A stretch of 64,000 nt of DNA from an uncultured Lachnospiraceae bacterium (GCA_910585895.1 CAJUHY010000008.1:1-64000); one strand, 5' to 3'; counted from the first letter of the stretch, positions 27,826-37,080 are shown. The notes: a model not told the origin generated them from the sequence alone. Numbers and translations: made by a program.

Positions 27826-27848
27826 AGGTAGGCGATTTACGCCTATCT
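27826..27848. terminator. Bidirectional terminator between cyclophilin and CpaE-like genes
   Basis: AGGTAGGCG (27826-27834) pairs with CGCCTATCT (27840-27848) with a 5-base loop, followed by CAATTTTCT on the plus strand. The convergent gene ends at 27860. Confidence 0.65.
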
Positions 27849-27859
27849 CAATTTTCTGG

Positions 27860-28711
27860 TCAGGATACCAACCCTGCAAGCTTTAAAATGAGATTGGTTG
27901 TCCTGACCAATTCTTTCTCAAATCCCATTCCCTGTCCCTCGCCGTTCCTGCCCAGATATTGTTGGACACTGCCGCCAATCCTGCCCATTTGTTCTGCCGC
28001 ATGAAGCTGTGGATTGTAAGGTATTGCCCCTAACCGTTCTTCCTCGATTCGATAAATCCGCTGTAAATCCTGCCGGTTATACAAAGCATCCGCAAAATAT
28101 TTCCCCAACAGAAAGAAAACTTTGCCCTTATAGTCAGGTGGATTTCTGTAAAATTCACCAATAACCTCCGTCTGCTGATTCATGTTCAGCACACAGACAT
28201 CTGCCTCGCGAAAAACCTTTTTCGCATAATCATCCTGCCTGCTGCCACAATCAACAAATACAACATCGAAATACGATTCCACAGCTGCCATCACCCGGTT
28301 CATCCTTCTAAACTGGTAGTCCTGATGCCACCATTCATATTCCTGTCTGACACTGGTCGGCAGACAATACATCCTGTCCTTAACCACCTGCCGCATATTC
28401 TCCTTAACCACAGCTTCTGTCAATTCCTCCGGGCGTTCCTTGCGAAGCAGGCAGTCCAACCCACTGGTCACCAAATATTTCGATGGTTCTGCCACCAGCA
28501 TGGTATCCTGGCTGTACTCTGCCGTTGGCATTTCCCTCTCAACGATCCTTCGATTTCTTCCGAAAAATTTCTGCTCCAGCTTGCCGTCATGATATCCGCC
28601 GGAAACCACCGCTATCGATAGGGGATGCAGACAGATGGCTGCACAGGCAGTTACCGCCAGGTTAAATGAGGTTCCTGACCCCTTCTGTTCGCTCCAAAAA
28701 GCTATTTTCAT
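27860..28711 (-). CDS. CpaE/MinD-like P-loop protein with degenerate Walker A
   Basis: A 283-residue protein related to the SIMIBI (ParA/MinD/CpaE) class. The N-terminus MKIAFWSEQKGSGTSFNLAV takes the place of the deviant Walker A KGGVGKT but lacks the catalytic lysine, as in CpaE-like proteins. VVFVDCGSRQDDY corresponds to the Walker B region. Members often help position Tad/Flp pili or secretion systems, but no such genes are in the window. ATG 28711 follows AAAGGAG; the longer in-frame start at 28747 lacks a site. Confidence 0.7.
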   Translation of the reverse strand: MKIAFWSEQKGSGTSFNLAVTACAAICLHPLSIAVVSGGYHDGKLEQKFFGRNRRIVEREMPTAEYSQDTMLVAEPSKYLVTSGLDCLLRKERPEELTEAVVKENMRQVVKDRMYCLPTSVRQEYEWWHQDYQFRRMNRVMAAVESYFDVVFVDCGSRQDDYAKKVFREADVCVLNMNQQTEVIGEFYRNPPDYKGKVFFLLGKYFADALYNRQDLQRIYRIEEERLGAIPYNPQLHAAEQMGRIGGSVQQYLGRNGEGQGMGFEKELVRTTNLILKLAGLVS

Positions 28712-28885
28712 GGATTTCTCTCCTTTGCTGGAGAAAACGCCATACAATCCACCGCTTCCATATCAGAACAATTTCTTAAAATTCTTCCCTTATTCACTTG
28801 CTCACATTATCACTGGAATATTTGCGCGGATTCCGCGCCGACTTCACTGATACTCAGATAACTATATTCAACAAAAGACAAATTT

Positions 28886-28914
28886 ATCATACATAATTCA
28901 CTCAGGAATGTAAA
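28886..28914 (-). promoter_or_regulatory. Promoter of the CpaE-like gene
   Basis: Minus strand TTTACA (28914-28909), 17 bases, TATGAT (28891-28886), leaving a leader of about 165 bases. No other structure was recognised in the 28712-28978 gap. Confidence 0.6.
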
Positions 28915-28978
28915 CACTTTTTCTAAAGTTTATAAAAATTTAAGTATTCTGATAATCATTTCAAACAGCAAAACCAAG

Positions 28979-29020
28979 ACAAAAAAGTGCAAAGCCTTAA
29001 TTAATAAAAAGACTTTACAC
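28979..29020 (-). terminator. Terminator after the small protein gene
   Basis: On the minus strand GTGTAAAG (29020-29013) pairs with CTTTGCAC (28994-28987), followed by six T. It lies 34 bases beyond the stop at 29054. Confidence 0.7.
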
Positions 29021-29053
29021 CCTTTGGTTTGGTTTCTTATTCGGTCATGTTGG

Positions 29054-29236
29054 TTATTCTTTGATAATATCTAATTGTGTCAAATTAATACCAGAAGTCG
29101 ATAAGATAACCTTAAGCTCAATATAGCGACGTTTCATTTTTTTGTATGCTTTTGATTCCTTATCTGTATCTAACATATAATCCTGCAGCCTTGAAAACTC
29201 TTCAATTGATAATTTCAACATTTCTTTTTCTGTCAT
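29054..29236 (-). CDS. Small helical protein, unknown
   Basis: A 60-residue, highly charged helical protein (MTEKEMLKLSIEEFSRL..., ending SGINLTQLDIIKE). It recalls small conserved Lachnospiraceae proteins, function unknown. ATG 29236 follows GTGGGTG; the in-frame ATG at 29266 would fall at the predicted transcription start. It has its own promoter and terminator, so it is a free-standing transcript. Confidence 0.7.
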   Translation of the reverse strand: MTEKEMLKLSIEEFSRLQDYMLDTDKESKAYKKMKRRYIELKVILSTSGINLTQLDIIKE

Positions 29237-29277
29237 ACAATCACCCACTTTCTTCGTGCCGTTCATATGGTAATTTC

Positions 29278-29306
29278 ATTATATCAATATGCCGTTTGGG
29301 TGTAAA
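29278..29306 (-). promoter_or_regulatory. Promoter of the small protein gene
   Basis: Minus strand TTTACA (29306-29301), 17 bases, TATAAT (29283-29278). Confidence 0.72.
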
Positions 29307-29339
29307 GTATTTATTCATTTGTGTCTCCTTCCCCTATTT

Positions 29340-30098
29340 CTATAAAGTCACAATCAGGGTATCATATCCATCCTGCCTGAGCTGGTCTTGAAGCGCCCTG
29401 GCATCCTCAAGCGAAGATTCACGACCTACAACAACCGCATAATATGGGTCTTCCCAACGCACTGCTGCGAAATACCCCTGGCTTTCTAACTGTTCCCGGA
29501 GATATTGTGCATTAGATTCGTAGCGGAACAGCCCCACCTGTACCCCATACTGTTTCTGGGATGGATTCAGGGGAATCGCCCTCTCCACACCGGTCACAAT
29601 GGCATTTACCATTTCATCAAAACGCTGATCATACATCTGATTATCCATATCATTATTGATAAATCCCAATTCCATTAAAACCGCAGGCATCTGCGTCCGC
29701 CTTAACACTACAAGACCCGGGCGTTCCACCACCCCCAAATCCTTAAAACCAAAATCCACCAATTCCTGATTAATTTCTTCTCCGATACGCTCGGCCTCTG
29801 TATCTGCAGCATAAACCAATGCCTGTGTCCCATTGTAAGTATTCGGGTTCATCCCGGAGTTGCGATGAAAAGAAATGAAATAATCCGCACCGGAACGGTT
29901 GGCAATTCTCGCCTTTTCAATAGGGGAATCGTAACGGTCTGTCGTCCTTGTATACAACACATTATACCCTGCATCTTCCAGCTTTTGACCCACTGCCAGC
30001 GTTGCACGGAGTACATCATCTTTCTCTTTTCTCCCCTGATAGGAAGCTCCATTATCATAGCCGCCATGCCCGGCATCCAATATAATTGTCGCAGCCAT
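29340..30098 (-). CDS. N-acetylmuramoyl-L-alanine amidase with SPOR domain
   Basis: A 252-residue Amidase_3 enzyme that cleaves the amide bond between muramic acid and the peptide stem. Zinc site motifs: ILDAGHGGYD at the N-terminus, ISFHRN near residue 75 and the catalytic Glu in LMELGFINN near residue 140. Residues about 180-252 form a SPOR domain (YGVQVGLFRYESNAQYL..., YYAVVVGRE), which binds denuded glycan at division or spore sites. No signal peptide is seen, which in spore formers is often linked to a mother-cell or lysis role. GGAGGAG precedes ATG 30098. Confidence 0.92.
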   Translation of the reverse strand: MAATIILDAGHGGYDNGASYQGRKEKDDVLRATLAVGQKLEDAGYNVLYTRTTDRYDSPIEKARIANRSGADYFISFHRNSGMNPNTYNGTQALVYAADTEAERIGEEINQELVDFGFKDLGVVERPGLVVLRRTQMPAVLMELGFINNDMDNQMYDQRFDEMVNAIVTGVERAIPLNPSQKQYGVQVGLFRYESNAQYLREQLESQGYFAAVRWEDPYYAVVVGRESSLEDARALQDQLRQDGYDTLIVTL

Positions 30099-30187
30099 AG
30101 CTCCTCCATGGTTTTTCTTTTATACTATGCAGGGGAAAATTTTTCGTTCGCATGGCATTCTTTCTTTACAACAATTACCTAAAACGA

Positions 30188-31447
30188 TTACTGCAGATTC
30201 CCGCTTAAGTTCTGGTACATCTCCACCGGCACAAACGCCCGCACATAAATGCCGTTTTCACGGTACTCCTCCTCAATCAGCTCTCCATATTTGCGGATTG
30301 CAGAAATCTGCCCGCCCACATCATATGGAAAAGTCCCTTCCAGAAACTGTTTATCTTCACGCAGAACTTCTTCCAGAACTTCTTTGACCTTTTCCAGACC
30401 ACTTCCAGTTACTGCGGAAATCTTCAAGGTATAATCTGCCTTAAAATCCTTCACAACTTCTTCCATCTGCAATTTATCCTGCTTGTTAAACAATGTAATA
30501 ACCTTCTTGCCAGCAACTCCCAGATTCTGCAATGTCTCATAGACAATCTGCATCTGTTTCTCCCGTTGAGGATTCGCGACATCGACTACATGGATAATCA
30601 AATCTGCATACTTAGCCTCCTCCAAAGTGCTGCGGAACGCCTCAATCAAATGATGCGGCAGTTTGCGGATAAAACCAACGGTATCTGTAAGCAAAATCTC
30701 CTGCCCGCCGTCAAGCTTTAAATTCCGTGTCGTAGGGTCTAAGGTTGCAAACAGCTTGTCCTCCTCCAGGACATTTGCCCCCGTCAAACGGTTTAACAAT
30801 GTAGACTTCCCGGCATTCGTATAGCCGACAATCGCTGCCACTTTCGTATGGCTGCGGCTTCTCTGTCCCCTGTTAACCTCACGGCGCTGACGCACTTCCT
30901 CCAATTCCCTTTTCAACTGGGAAATACGGGTCTTAATCAGGCGCCGGTCCATCTCCAGCTTCTTTTCTCCTGGTCCTCTGGTGCCAATGCCGCCGCCCAG
31001 TCGGGAAAGCGAAGTCCCAAGCCCTGTCAGGCGGCTCAGACGGTAACGCAGCTGCGCCAGCTCTACTTGGATTTTGCCCTCACTGGTTGAGGCTCTTGCT
31101 GCAAAAATATCCAGAATAACTAATGTTCTGTCTATCACCTTGCAGTCCAGTTCTTTTTCCATATTCCGAAGCTGGGCAGGGGACAGTTCATCATCGCAGA
31201 CAACTCCGTCTGCCTGCAGGTCAGAAATCATATGACGGATTTCCTGCAATTTACCGCTTCCAACATAAGTTCCTGGATGAATATTTGCTCTTCCCTGAAC
31301 CGTCATCCCCACAACTTCGGCGCCTGCCGTCTCTACCAGTTCCGCCAGTTCCGTCATGGAATCATCTGTATCATCTCCCTCGCGGAAACTGACGCCTACA
31401 AGAATTACTTTTTCTTTTATTTTTTCTATTTCTAAAGATTCTGTCAT
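30188..31447 (-). CDS. hflX: GTPase HflX
   Basis: A 419-residue ribosome-associated GTPase that splits stalled ribosomes under stress. N-terminal HflX domain with VLDIFAARASTSEGKIQVELAQL; G motifs GYTNAGKSTLLNRL, DTVGFI and NKQD follow; a C-terminal domain ends at 30188. The start at 31447 is preceded by AAGGTGG, unlike the in-frame ATG at 31489. It lies immediately downstream of the restriction-modification island in the same direction. Confidence 0.95.
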   Translation of the reverse strand: MTESLEIEKIKEKVILVGVSFREGDDTDDSMTELAELVETAGAEVVGMTVQGRANIHPGTYVGSGKLQEIRHMISDLQADGVVCDDELSPAQLRNMEKELDCKVIDRTLVILDIFAARASTSEGKIQVELAQLRYRLSRLTGLGTSLSRLGGGIGTRGPGEKKLEMDRRLIKTRISQLKRELEEVRQRREVNRGQRSRSHTKVAAIVGYTNAGKSTLLNRLTGANVLEEDKLFATLDPTTRNLKLDGGQEILLTDTVGFIRKLPHHLIEAFRSTLEEAKYADLIIHVVDVANPQREKQMQIVYETLQNLGVAGKKVITLFNKQDKLQMEEVVKDFKADYTLKISAVTGSGLEKVKEVLEEVLREDKQFLEGTFPYDVGGQISAIRKYGELIEEEYRENGIYVRAFVPVEMYQNLSGNLQ

Positions 31448-31495
31448 ATTCCACCTTCTACATTGTTTTTCCAGACTTTTCAAATCCACATATCA

Positions 31496-31521
31496 CAAAC
31501 ATTAGGTAATCAATATGTTTG
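31496..31521 (-). other. Small hairpin between methyltransferase and hflX
   Basis: CAAACAT (31496-31502) pairs with ATGTTTG (31515-31521) around a 12-base loop. It may mark the end of the AT-rich island transcript, but there is no T-run. Confidence 0.4.
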
Positions 31522-31530
31522 CGACTTTAA

Positions 31531-32643
31531 CTATTTCCATTCTACATACGTATATTCTCCTCCGCCCTTCCACTTAACCATCGCAGAAATCCCCCCAGTC
31601 TCGCCTTCTATTACTTTGTCCATTCTTGCTCTAATATAATTACAGGTTTCCATGTTTTCTTCTATACATAAATAATTTCTTTTCATCTTATGTGCAGTAG
31701 CAGCAGTCGTTCCTGAACCCAAAAAACAGTCTAAAACTATATCGCCTTCATTGGTGGCAATTTCCAGCACCCTAGATACCAAACTTTCAGGTTTGGGAGT
31801 TTCAAATAAATCTTTATTATACACCCTTAATCTTTGCAAATGATTCTTGGCATCTTTATTTGTCCCTGCAAACCCTGATAACCATAGTGTTTCAGGAACA
31901 ATCCCCTTAACTGAACCAGAAATAAATTTCTTAATACGCGGTACCCCATTTCCATCATTTCCAAACCATATATTTCCTTTTGCAATTTCTCTATTCATAC
32001 GTTCTTGATTATACACCCAACATCTTCCCTGAGGAGGATTATGCCTTTTCCCATTCGGAGCAACTATTTCATAAAATTGTGTGGGAACTGCATGTCCAGC
32101 TTGCACATTTGCTGTAACTGACTGCCACGGACCTCTAGGGTCACCGTCTGGATTAGAATATCTGGCTAAAATCTCACTCGTCATGGGAAGTAAATTCCGT
32201 CTTCTTTTAAAAGCCTCTGGATTAGGTGAATATACCAGTAAATATTCATGATTATTAGAAAACGTTGTTCTATTTTCTCTAGTATTTCTCTGCTGCCATA
32301 TTATTGTTGTTATAAACTTATCTCTGCCAAAAATTTCATCACATAGGACTTTTAAATAATGCATTTCACCATCATCAATTGATATCCATATACTTCCATC
32401 TTCTTTCAATAAGTTTTTCAGCAATTCCAATGTTACTCTCATTCTCTCCATCCACTCACTATGAGAAGCATTATCAATATAATAATTATATCTTTCACCA
32501 TTATTGTATGGCGGATCTATATACACGCAATCTACATGCCTAGAATACAATTCCTGTATATCTTTTAAAACAATACGATTATCTGCCTGAACAATAGCGT
32601 GCACTTGCAATGGATTTTCAGCTAAAAATTGTTCTCTGTCCAT
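31531..32643 (-). CDS. Beta-class adenine DNA methyltransferase
   Basis: A 370-residue N6/N4 methyltransferase. The catalytic motif DPPY (VDCVYIDPPYNNG, near residue 43) precedes the SAM-binding FLGSGTTAATA motif (near residue 315), the order of the beta class used in type III Mod and several type II enzymes. It is third in an operon with a D12-type methyltransferase 9 bases upstream and a PLD-family nuclease. Two methyltransferases are expected when the target site is asymmetric and each strand needs its own enzyme. Confidence 0.9.
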   Translation of the reverse strand: MDREQFLAENPLQVHAIVQADNRIVLKDIQELYSRHVDCVYIDPPYNNGERYNYYIDNASHSEWMERMRVTLELLKNLLKEDGSIWISIDDGEMHYLKVLCDEIFGRDKFITTIIWQQRNTRENRTTFSNNHEYLLVYSPNPEAFKRRRNLLPMTSEILARYSNPDGDPRGPWQSVTANVQAGHAVPTQFYEIVAPNGKRHNPPQGRCWVYNQERMNREIAKGNIWFGNDGNGVPRIKKFISGSVKGIVPETLWLSGFAGTNKDAKNHLQRLRVYNKDLFETPKPESLVSRVLEIATNEGDIVLDCFLGSGTTAATAHKMKRNYLCIEENMETCNYIRARMDKVIEGETGGISAMVKWKGGGEYTYVEWK

Positions 32644-32652
32644 ATTATACCT

Positions 32653-33996
32653 CTAGTTTCTGCACAAAATCAGTATCTCTGCCTCATGATTTGCCTTAAA
32701 ATTTTTATCAGTGCAATTCAGCTTACTATGAGTAAATTCTCCAGGAGATATTGTTGACACATCTGAAAAATAGACTTGCGCTTTTTTAATTAATTGCTCT
32801 ACCGTCTGTAACCTTGGAGTCACAGCCTGCGAGGGATTGAATGGTGAATATGAAAGAACAAGCGGCACACCCAGCTCTTTGACCTTCCCAAACATATTAT
32901 CAAATGCTCTCTCTGCCTGACTTTTTATGCAAAATGGAGATTGATGTCTTCCTTCTCTGTATATAGCACGACTAATCCCACCTGTTCCATTTGGAAATGT
33001 AGTCGTAACATTAGGGTTATCGCGTAAACATATTGTTTCCAAGACATGATAATATCTGCTGTAATGATATCTGGTATAAGGAGGATCTGCATAAACCACA
33101 CTAACATTACTGTCTTTTAATTTTTCTAGTACATTTAAATAATCATCACATATTATTTTGTGCTCATGATAATCTTCGCCTGCGTTCAGATAATAATAAA
33201 GCCATTTCTCATATATTTCATACACATTTAAGGATCTGTCATCTAATATTTTTTTACATAAAGTTGTTTTATATCTTCCATTTCCATCTCTAACTTTCAA
33301 TGGTTGTGCAAATTGTTTGCCAACAGTATTAACAATCTCACTTGCTGTACTCAACAACGCCGCTAAAGTTTTTACCTTAAGCAACCCCTCTCTTTCAAAA
33401 ACATAATGCTCTATGTTATCCATTTCCAATGCTTGTTCATATGAGAAATATAACCCACCATAATATCTTATGATAATGTTGTCAAGAGACTTAATTTCCC
33501 CGCTTTTAAGCAATCTTTCTTTAACCAATGTTAATTGACTGGTAAGCTCCTTTGAACAGTCTACATTATCCTCATTAAAATAAATATAAAGAGAACCTTT
33601 TTCAATAATTTCATATAACCCATTAATATCATTTTTCCTTGCATTAGCAATGCATTTTTTCTCATATGCTACTAATTCATTAAAAATATCCTGTTGCTTA
33701 AATCGCAAATCACTTTGTGTTATTTCCTTAATAATCTGCTCTGCCATAGGCACTTTATCAAGAGAACTCATTGTCGCTTCACATAATACTCCCGAATAAT
33801 TCTGAATATCAGCAGCTACAACATTTCTAAATGAAGAAAAGTATTTAGAAACTGTCCCAGAACCAGAAAACAAATCACATATGCAACCATTCGTGTTATC
33901 CACACTATCTACTGCCTTTTTTACAGTTTCTAACATCCTTAATTTACTGCCTAAATAATGAATTGGTCTATCTAATATATTATTTTCATTATGCAT
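32653..33996 (-). CDS. D12-class (alpha) adenine DNA methyltransferase
   Basis: A 447-residue Dam-like methyltransferase. The SAM pocket starts with YLGSKLRMLETV and DLFSGSGTVSKYF in the first 50 residues; the catalytic DPPY is in VVYADPPYTRYHYSRYYH near residue 315. A helical target-recognition region of about 200 residues separates them. ATG 33996 lies one base after the nuclease stop; the in-frame ATG at 34047 would run inside the nuclease gene. Codon use is AT-rich, like its partners. Confidence 0.88.
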   Translation of the reverse strand: MHNENNILDRPIHYLGSKLRMLETVKKAVDSVDNTNGCICDLFSGSGTVSKYFSSFRNVVAADIQNYSGVLCEATMSSLDKVPMAEQIIKEITQSDLRFKQQDIFNELVAYEKKCIANARKNDINGLYEIIEKGSLYIYFNEDNVDCSKELTSQLTLVKERLLKSGEIKSLDNIIIRYYGGLYFSYEQALEMDNIEHYVFEREGLLKVKTLAALLSTASEIVNTVGKQFAQPLKVRDGNGRYKTTLCKKILDDRSLNVYEIYEKWLYYYLNAGEDYHEHKIICDDYLNVLEKLKDSNVSVVYADPPYTRYHYSRYYHVLETICLRDNPNVTTTFPNGTGGISRAIYREGRHQSPFCIKSQAERAFDNMFGKVKELGVPLVLSYSPFNPSQAVTPRLQTVEQLIKKAQVYFSDVSTISPGEFTHSKLNCTDKNFKANHEAEILILCRN

Positions 33997-33997
33997 C

Positions 33998-35236
33998 TTA
34001 GTCCACATCCAATCTTTTCTGCAAAGCCAGCTGAGGTATTGCTTCAATTATTTCCCGAAAGATATATCTAATCCTTCTCATTCTATTTGCAGAATAAGGT
34101 TTCCTGCTATTCACAATTTCTATACATGCACCATACACTTCATCATCGGGCATAATTAATTCATATAGAAAATCTCTTGGTGAAACTTTAACGAAAACTC
34201 CCAAAGGTCTTTCTAAACCTTCTGGATAACAAAGCCCTCTTGCTGCTGCTAATTCAAAACGATAATTATGACTTAGAACAGATACGCTTGGGCGCACTTC
34301 TAATTCTCCCAGCTGCCCATCATGATTTATGTTTCTAAGTATAATTCTATACATACCGTTTTCACCACACGTTGCACCAAAAAATTCCTCAAAGGTCTCT
34401 TTATCAAAATTTACTTGCTGCCAACGACTACCGCTTTTAGGAATCTCAGCTATCAGTGCCTCTGCTTCCAAAGATATAGTCCAATATGTTAAATCTATAT
34501 CCAAGTCTTCATCATATACCACCAAATGCACCGGTTCCTTTGTTTTAATAATTTCTTTATTATCCTTCTCAATTTTTGTATACTTTGATTCCTTAGGCTG
34601 TTTCTGAATCAGTTCTAAATATTTACAAAGCCACTCAACCTCTTCCGAAATCCCTACCTTTTTCTGGAATTCAACTAAACTCTTCATTCTGTGCGTATTC
34701 CGACTAGCACGCTCATGTACAATCTCTTCATCCAAATCAAATAAGAAAAACTTACTATGCTCAATCCAATCATTCCATTCCCTTTCTATTGCAGCAATCT
34801 CTTGCTTATTACATTTTTCAACCGTATAAGCTTCCCTATTCTGCCGCAGCCCTTTCTGTGTCAAATTACCAGAACCAAGTATCAACACCCCTCCATTTTC
34901 ATTTGAAAACCAACTATATTTTGGGTGAAATGTTGATCCCTTTCCTTTATGTATATATGCTTTTACTTTTAAATTACCTTTATACTTCTCCTGCAATTTT
35001 ATAAGTGTCTTTATAGCATAATTATTGGTAATATCATCCATCCCTACAACCAAAAGAAATTTTCCCTCTTTTAGAAACTGTTTAAAATTTTCATCTTCTA
35101 TAAGAAGTTCAATTCCATCTTTGGAGGCAAATGCATAAGCACCCCCACCTTTGATATTTCCCACACACGCAGAAATTAAAGCTTCATGTAAATATTCTGA
35201 TTTGCTATATGATGGATCTTGTATATAAAAAGCCAA
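33998..35236 (-). CDS. PLD-superfamily restriction endonuclease, NgoFVII/BfiI-like
   Basis: A 412-residue nuclease. HPKYSWFSNENGG...GSGNLTQKG is the single HxK motif of the phospholipase D fold; BfiI-type enzymes dimerise to build one active site. The C-terminal part (SHNYRFELAAARG..., PRDFLYELIMP) resembles the B3-like DNA-recognition domain of NgoFVII/BfiI enzymes. I set the start at TTG 35236, preceded by GGGGGG, because homologues begin near this residue; a GTG at 35263 is the alternative. It leads the operon with both methyltransferases. Confidence 0.8.
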   Translation of the reverse strand: MAFYIQDPSYSKSEYLHEALISACVGNIKGGGAYAFASKDGIELLIEDENFKQFLKEGKFLLVVGMDDITNNYAIKTLIKLQEKYKGNLKVKAYIHKGKGSTFHPKYSWFSNENGGVLILGSGNLTQKGLRQNREAYTVEKCNKQEIAAIEREWNDWIEHSKFFLFDLDEEIVHERASRNTHRMKSLVEFQKKVGISEEVEWLCKYLELIQKQPKESKYTKIEKDNKEIIKTKEPVHLVVYDEDLDIDLTYWTISLEAEALIAEIPKSGSRWQQVNFDKETFEEFFGATCGENGMYRIILRNINHDGQLGELEVRPSVSVLSHNYRFELAAARGLCYPEGLERPLGVFVKVSPRDFLYELIMPDDEVYGACIEIVNSRKPYSANRMRRIRYIFREIIEAIPQLALQKRLDVD

Positions 35237-35295
35237 TTTGTTCCCCCCAATCCCTTTCTCCACTCTCCACGTTTTTAATTATAGGTTTATAATTT

Positions 35296-35324
35296 ATTTT
35301 ACACTGATTCCCAATTAAAGTCAA
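35296..35324 (-). promoter_or_regulatory. Promoter of the restriction-modification operon
   Basis: Minus strand TTGACT (35324-35319), 17 bases, TAAAAT (35301-35296). A second -10-like TATAAT lies slightly downstream. Confidence 0.65.
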
Positions 35325-35370
35325 CACGTAACAGAACATATGTTTTTAATTCATGTTTTAATATAACAAT

Positions 35371-35389
35371 GGGGCGGAAAATCCGCCCC
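35371..35389 (-). terminator. Hairpin terminator of galT
   Basis: GGGGCGGA (35371-35378) pairs perfectly with TCCGCCCC (35382-35389) around a 3-base loop, 32 bases beyond the galT stop. The following minus-strand sequence is T-containing but has no long T-run. Confidence 0.62.
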
Positions 35390-35420
35390 ACCATAAAACA
35401 ATCTTTATCATTACCTGCTC

Positions 35421-36920
35421 CTAATTCAGGCTGGCAATAAACCTGTCGAATGCCTTCTGCCCTTCTTCGTCCCTCTTATATACTCCGGCATGTTCCAGAA
35501 CCTTGCTGAAAACCTGAGCTATCTCATCCTGCAGGATACCCATGACATCTTCACTTGTCACTACGTCGTACTTGGGCAGGAATTCCTCAACCCAATCCGC
35601 ATGTTTCTCGATACTTTCATCCGCACGGATGTCCTTGTTATTGACAATCGCATCGGCAAGCGTTTCCAGCTCCTGTTTGAGGCGCGCCGGAAGCACTGCA
35701 AGCCCCATGACCTCAATGAGACCGATATTCTCCTTCTTAATATGATGAAGCTCTGCGTGCGGATGGTATACGCCCAATGGATGCTCCTCTGTCGTGATGT
35801 TGTTGCGCAGCACCAAATCCAACTCGAAATTATCGCCACGTTTCCGGGCAATCGGTGTAATCGTATTATGGGGCTCCCCATCAGTCTCAGCATAAATAAA
35901 TGCAGCCTCATCTGTGTAACCACGCCATGCAGCTAAAATCTTGTCCGCAAGTTCAATCAGCCTGTCACTGTTTGCAGCACAAATACGAATCACAGACATC
36001 GGCCATTTGACAATGCCGGCTTTTACATCTTCAAACCCTGCCACCGTAAATTCACGTTCCACAGGAGCTTTTGCCATCGCAAACTCATAGCTTCCGCCCT
36101 GGAAATGGTCATGGCTTAAAATGGAGCCGCCCACAATCGGAAGATCCGCATTGGAGCCCACGATATAATGGGGAAACTGCTTCACAAAATCAAATAGTTT
36201 GCAGAATGTGCCGTGTTCTATTTTCATCGGAATATGCTGGGAATTAAACACAATACAATGCTCATTGTAATATACATAGGGTGAATACTGAAATCCCCAA
36301 CGGGTATTCTGGATAGTCACCGGAATAATCCTGTGGTTCTGCCTTGCCGGATGGTTGATACGTCCGGCATATCCCTCATTTTCCACACAGAGCAGACATT
36401 TGGGATACCCGCTCTGCTTGGCATTCTTTGCCGCCGCAATCGCCTTTGGATCCTTTTCCGGCTTGGAGAGGTTGATAGTAATGTCCATCTGTCCATAAGG
36501 CGTCTGCGATTTCCATTTCACATCCTTGGCAATACGGTAACGACGGATATAATCGCTGTCTTTGCTCAGTTTATAATAGTAATCTGTCGCCGCTTTCGCG
36601 CCTTTCTCCTTATAAATCTGCCAGAATTTACTAATGACTTCACTGGGACGCGGCATCAGTTTTGCCATCAGCTTGGTATCAAAAAGGTCGCGGTACACCA
36701 CGCCGTTTTCTTCTAATACGCCATTCTCATAAGCGTAATCTAATAATTCTTTCAGTACCGGCTCCAACGCTACGTGCTCATATGTATCCTCCGGCTCCTC
36801 ATACTCCTCAATCTTCAATGTCTCCAGCAATTGGTTCGTTGTAAATATTACATCCTCCTGAGAAATCAGCCTGTTCTCCAATCCATAGCACACTAATTTC
36901 TTGATTGCTTCGTATATCAT
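35421..36920 (-). CDS. galT: UDP-glucose-hexose-1-phosphate uridylyltransferase (Firmicutes type II)
   Basis: A 499-residue GalT of the long Firmicutes type, which exchanges UMP between UDP-glucose and galactose-1-phosphate in the Leloir pathway. The catalytic segment ILSHDHFQGG with its His pair is near residue 270, and NHPARQNHRIIP lies upstream. Downstream of galK, separated by a repeat-rich spacer of about 160 bases. galE is not in the window. Confidence 0.95.
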   Translation of the reverse strand: MIYEAIKKLVCYGLENRLISQEDVIFTTNQLLETLKIEEYEEPEDTYEHVALEPVLKELLDYAYENGVLEENGVVYRDLFDTKLMAKLMPRPSEVISKFWQIYKEKGAKAATDYYYKLSKDSDYIRRYRIAKDVKWKSQTPYGQMDITINLSKPEKDPKAIAAAKNAKQSGYPKCLLCVENEGYAGRINHPARQNHRIIPVTIQNTRWGFQYSPYVYYNEHCIVFNSQHIPMKIEHGTFCKLFDFVKQFPHYIVGSNADLPIVGGSILSHDHFQGGSYEFAMAKAPVEREFTVAGFEDVKAGIVKWPMSVIRICAANSDRLIELADKILAAWRGYTDEAAFIYAETDGEPHNTITPIARKRGDNFELDLVLRNNITTEEHPLGVYHPHAELHHIKKENIGLIEVMGLAVLPARLKQELETLADAIVNNKDIRADESIEKHADWVEEFLPKYDVVTSEDVMGILQDEIAQVFSKVLEHAGVYKRDEEGQKAFDRFIASLN

Positions 36921-36930
36921 TATTTTCCCT

Positions 36931-37080
36931 CCTCAGGTTATTTTACTCTATTGGTTCCGCCACAAGACCTCAGGGCTCCTCCCTGCTTCAATTTACTTCC
37001 TTATTTCCGACTGGTGACCTAAGGCATCCTCCCTGCTTCGCCGGGTCCCTCCTTAGGTCATTTGGCCCCTCCTCAGGTCA
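36931..37080. repeat. Repeat-rich galK-galT spacer with palindromic CCTnAGGTCA motifs
   Basis: TGACCTAAGG (37015-37024) pairs with CCTTAGGTCA (37051-37060); related CCTCAGGT at 36931, GACCTCAGGG at 36966 and CCTCAGGTCA at 37071-37080, the last containing the galK stop. The sequence TCCTCCCTGCTTC occurs twice (near 36977 and 37027). On the transcript these give several AGGAGGG segments and at least one hairpin. Confidence 0.6.

Noticed and set aside
36976..37039. Possible CRISPR-like repeat between galK and galT
   Set aside because: Only two copies of a short segment with irregular spacing, part of a palindromic spacer; no cas genes.
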